Shown: positions 41,069 to 41,983 of the stretch, in pieces | Position numbering within the stretch: position 1 is the first letter of the stretch | How the letters are laid out: every line of letters starts with the position of its first letter | Notes under the pieces: generated by a model | What the model saw: the letters and a program-made list of their open reading frames with translations, nothing else | Told to the model about the DNA's origin: nothing | Databases searched by the model: none | Made by a program: the position numbers and the translations under genes | Source of the DNA: Collinsella sp. | GTDB lineage: Bacteria; Actinomycetota; Coriobacteriia; Coriobacteriales; Coriobacteriaceae | Direction: 5' to 3' | Length of the DNA stretch: 41,983 bases | Assembly: GCA_022720335.1 (NCBI GenBank) | Contig: JAIHVJ010000004.1 | Location: 1 to 41,983 of the forward strand

Positions 41069-41179
41069 GGAAACTGCGTCCCGGATTTGGCGCTCAGAAC
41101 GGGACACGCTTTCCGGATGGCATGTTTGGCGGAAACTACGGCCCAGTTTTTGGCTCCAGAACGGGATACATTTTCCGGA
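41069..41179. repeat. Two 49-bp tandem repeats with internal inverted arms
   Basis: Units at 41069-41117 and 41131-41179, in the same orientation and 62 bp apart, share GGAAACT, a central CAGAACGGGA and TTTCCGGA. Each folds (GGAAA with TTTCC, CCC with GGG). They differ at several bases. I find no coding role; the rest of the gap holds the terminator and the palindrome below. Confidence 0.75.
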
Positions 41180-41231
41180 ACGGTCCACGTGCGGTGGTGT
41201 ACCGACCCTTTTGCGTGCGCCGCTTGTCGAA

Positions 41232-41287
41232 TTACGTTATAGCTAGCTATATTATAGGAAGGTATAATATAGCTAGCTATAACGTAA
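41232..41287. promoter_or_regulatory. Perfect 25-bp inverted repeat before the ATPase gene
   Basis: Arms 41232-41256 and 41263-41287 are exact reverse complements around the loop GGAAGG. Each arm contains the smaller palindrome TATAGCTAGCTATA. The region is very AT-rich beside its GC-rich neighbours. It overlaps possible -10 boxes (TATATT 41248-41253, TATAAT 41263-41268; TTGTCG at 41224-41229 could be a -35). It is the likely operator for the following gene. Confidence 0.8.
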
Positions 41288-41302
41288 AGGAAGGATGGCC
41301 CT

Positions 41303-41983
41303 ATGTTTATCGGAAGAACGGCGGAAATGTCCGAGCTCAATCGACTGTATGGCACGGGCTCCTTTGAGATGCCTGTGATTTACGGCCGCCGTCGCGTGGG
41401 CAAAACGCGTCTTATCACAGAGTTTATCCAAGGCAAGAAGGCTATTTACTTTCAAGCTCGTCGCACCAATGCAGAGGCAAACCTGCATGGCTTTAGCCAG
41501 GCGATACTTGCGGGCTCCGTTGGTGTTGCTGGCGTGTCGTTTCGTAGTTTTGACGAGGCGTTCGATGCATTGGCTACCATGGCTCGTACGGAACGTTTGA
41601 TTGTCGTGATCGACGAGTATCCTTATCTCGCCCAATCGAATCCCGAGATCAGCTCGTTGCTGCAAGACAAGATCGATCACTTGTACAAAGAGACCAAGCT
41701 TATGCTTATCCTGTGCGGGTCGTCGCTTTCGTTTATGGAAGAGCAGGTGTTGGGCTACGAGAGTCCGCTATACGGTAGGCGTACGGCCCAGTTTAAGATC
41801 ATGCCGCTCGATTTTATGACGACCCTCGGCCTGTGGCAGAGCATGGGTCGCGAAGACGCTGCAGTTTGCTATGGCATGACGGGTGGCATTCCTGCATATA
41901 TCGAGAAAGTCGATCCTGCCGCACCGCTCAAGGACAACATCAAACGTCTTTTTCTTACTCCTACGGGCTATCTCTTTGAGGAG
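41303..41983 (+). CDS. AAA ATPase of the ATPase_2/DUF234 type, cut by the window end
   Basis: The reading frame is open from ATG 41303 to the last base, giving 227 residues, and continues beyond. It has MFIGRTAEMSEL, the Walker A GRRRVGKT (28-35), Walker B IVVIDEYPYL, the sensor-like LILCGSSLSFM, and SPLYGRRTAQFKIMPLDF, the hallmarks of this archaeal-type ATPase family. Function in bacteria is poorly known; these genes are often patchy in distribution and may be acquired. ATG 41303 is preferred over 41294, which hits an early stop. AAAGGAAGG lies upstream. The palindrome at 41232 suggests tight regulation. Confidence 0.88.
   Translation, partial: MFIGRTAEMSELNRLYGTGSFEMPVIYGRRRVGKTRLITEFIQGKKAIYFQARRTNAEANLHGFSQAILAGSVGVAGVSFRSFDEAFDALATMARTERLIVVIDEYPYLAQSNPEISSLLQDKIDHLYKETKLMLILCGSSLSFMEEQVLGYESPLYGRRTAQFKIMPLDFMTTLGLWQSMGREDAAVCYGMTGGIPAYIEKVDPAAPLKDNIKRLFLTPTGYLFEE

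Overview
The window comes from a GC-rich, anaerobic, gut-type member of the Actinomycetota, most likely a Coriobacteriia species close to Collinsella. This is inferred from codon usage, the fused accDA, FabK as enoyl reductase, the TTG starts of ribosomal genes and the selenium-type xanthine dehydrogenase set; no marker search could be run.

Layout. (a) 1-402 is the tail of an unrecognised protein. (b) 582-4396 is the str operon (rpsL, rpsG, fusA, rpsJ), with no tuf gene and a strong terminator after rpsJ. (c) 4456-15645 is the biotin ligase birA, divergent from a complete-looking type II fatty acid and malonyl-CoA cluster (fabH, acpP, fabK, fabD, fabG, fabF, accB, fabZ, accC, accDA) plus an orphan PTS EIIC. 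In this cluster fabG has lost its first third. (d) 15718-17544 holds a cation-diffusion transporter and a phosphatase of the phosphoglycerate mutase family. (e) 18004-23855 is the rest of the S10 cluster (rplC to rplX), ended by a terminator before rplE. (f) 24275-26104 is a Gfo/Idh oxidoreductase with a DeoR-type regulator. (g) 26528-29695, minus strand, is an RluA-type pseudouridine synthase and a U32 protein. (h) 30074-40958 is ridA, a YheO-type regulator and an anaerobic purine-use cluster (NCS2 permease, SsnA, YgfK, polyferredoxin, fused xanthine dehydrogenase). (i) 41303 to the end is a partial AAA ATPase.

How the genes work together. BirA should biotinylate AccB; AccB, AccC and AccDA make malonyl-CoA; FabD, FabH, FabF, FabZ and FabK run elongation on AcpP. 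In the purine cluster the permease brings in substrate, the molybdenum hydroxylase has no FAD subunit of its own, and YgfK plus the four-cluster ferredoxin are the obvious electron carriers.

The most unusual content is between genes. Two copies of a 67-nt conserved core, each inside long self-complementary arms of unrelated sequence, lie ahead of the str and S10 operons. Six 15-bp repeats in strictly alternating orientation, about 40 bp apart, lie between two near-identical 38-bp hairpin repeats. Other signals are paired 16-bp operators before fabH, a GGAYACGCCCG motif before three ribosomal gene groups, structured leaders before rplC and rplN, a Fur-like box on the purine permease promoter, and a perfect 25-bp inverted repeat before the terminal ATPase gene. 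No tRNA, rRNA, transposase or cas gene was seen.
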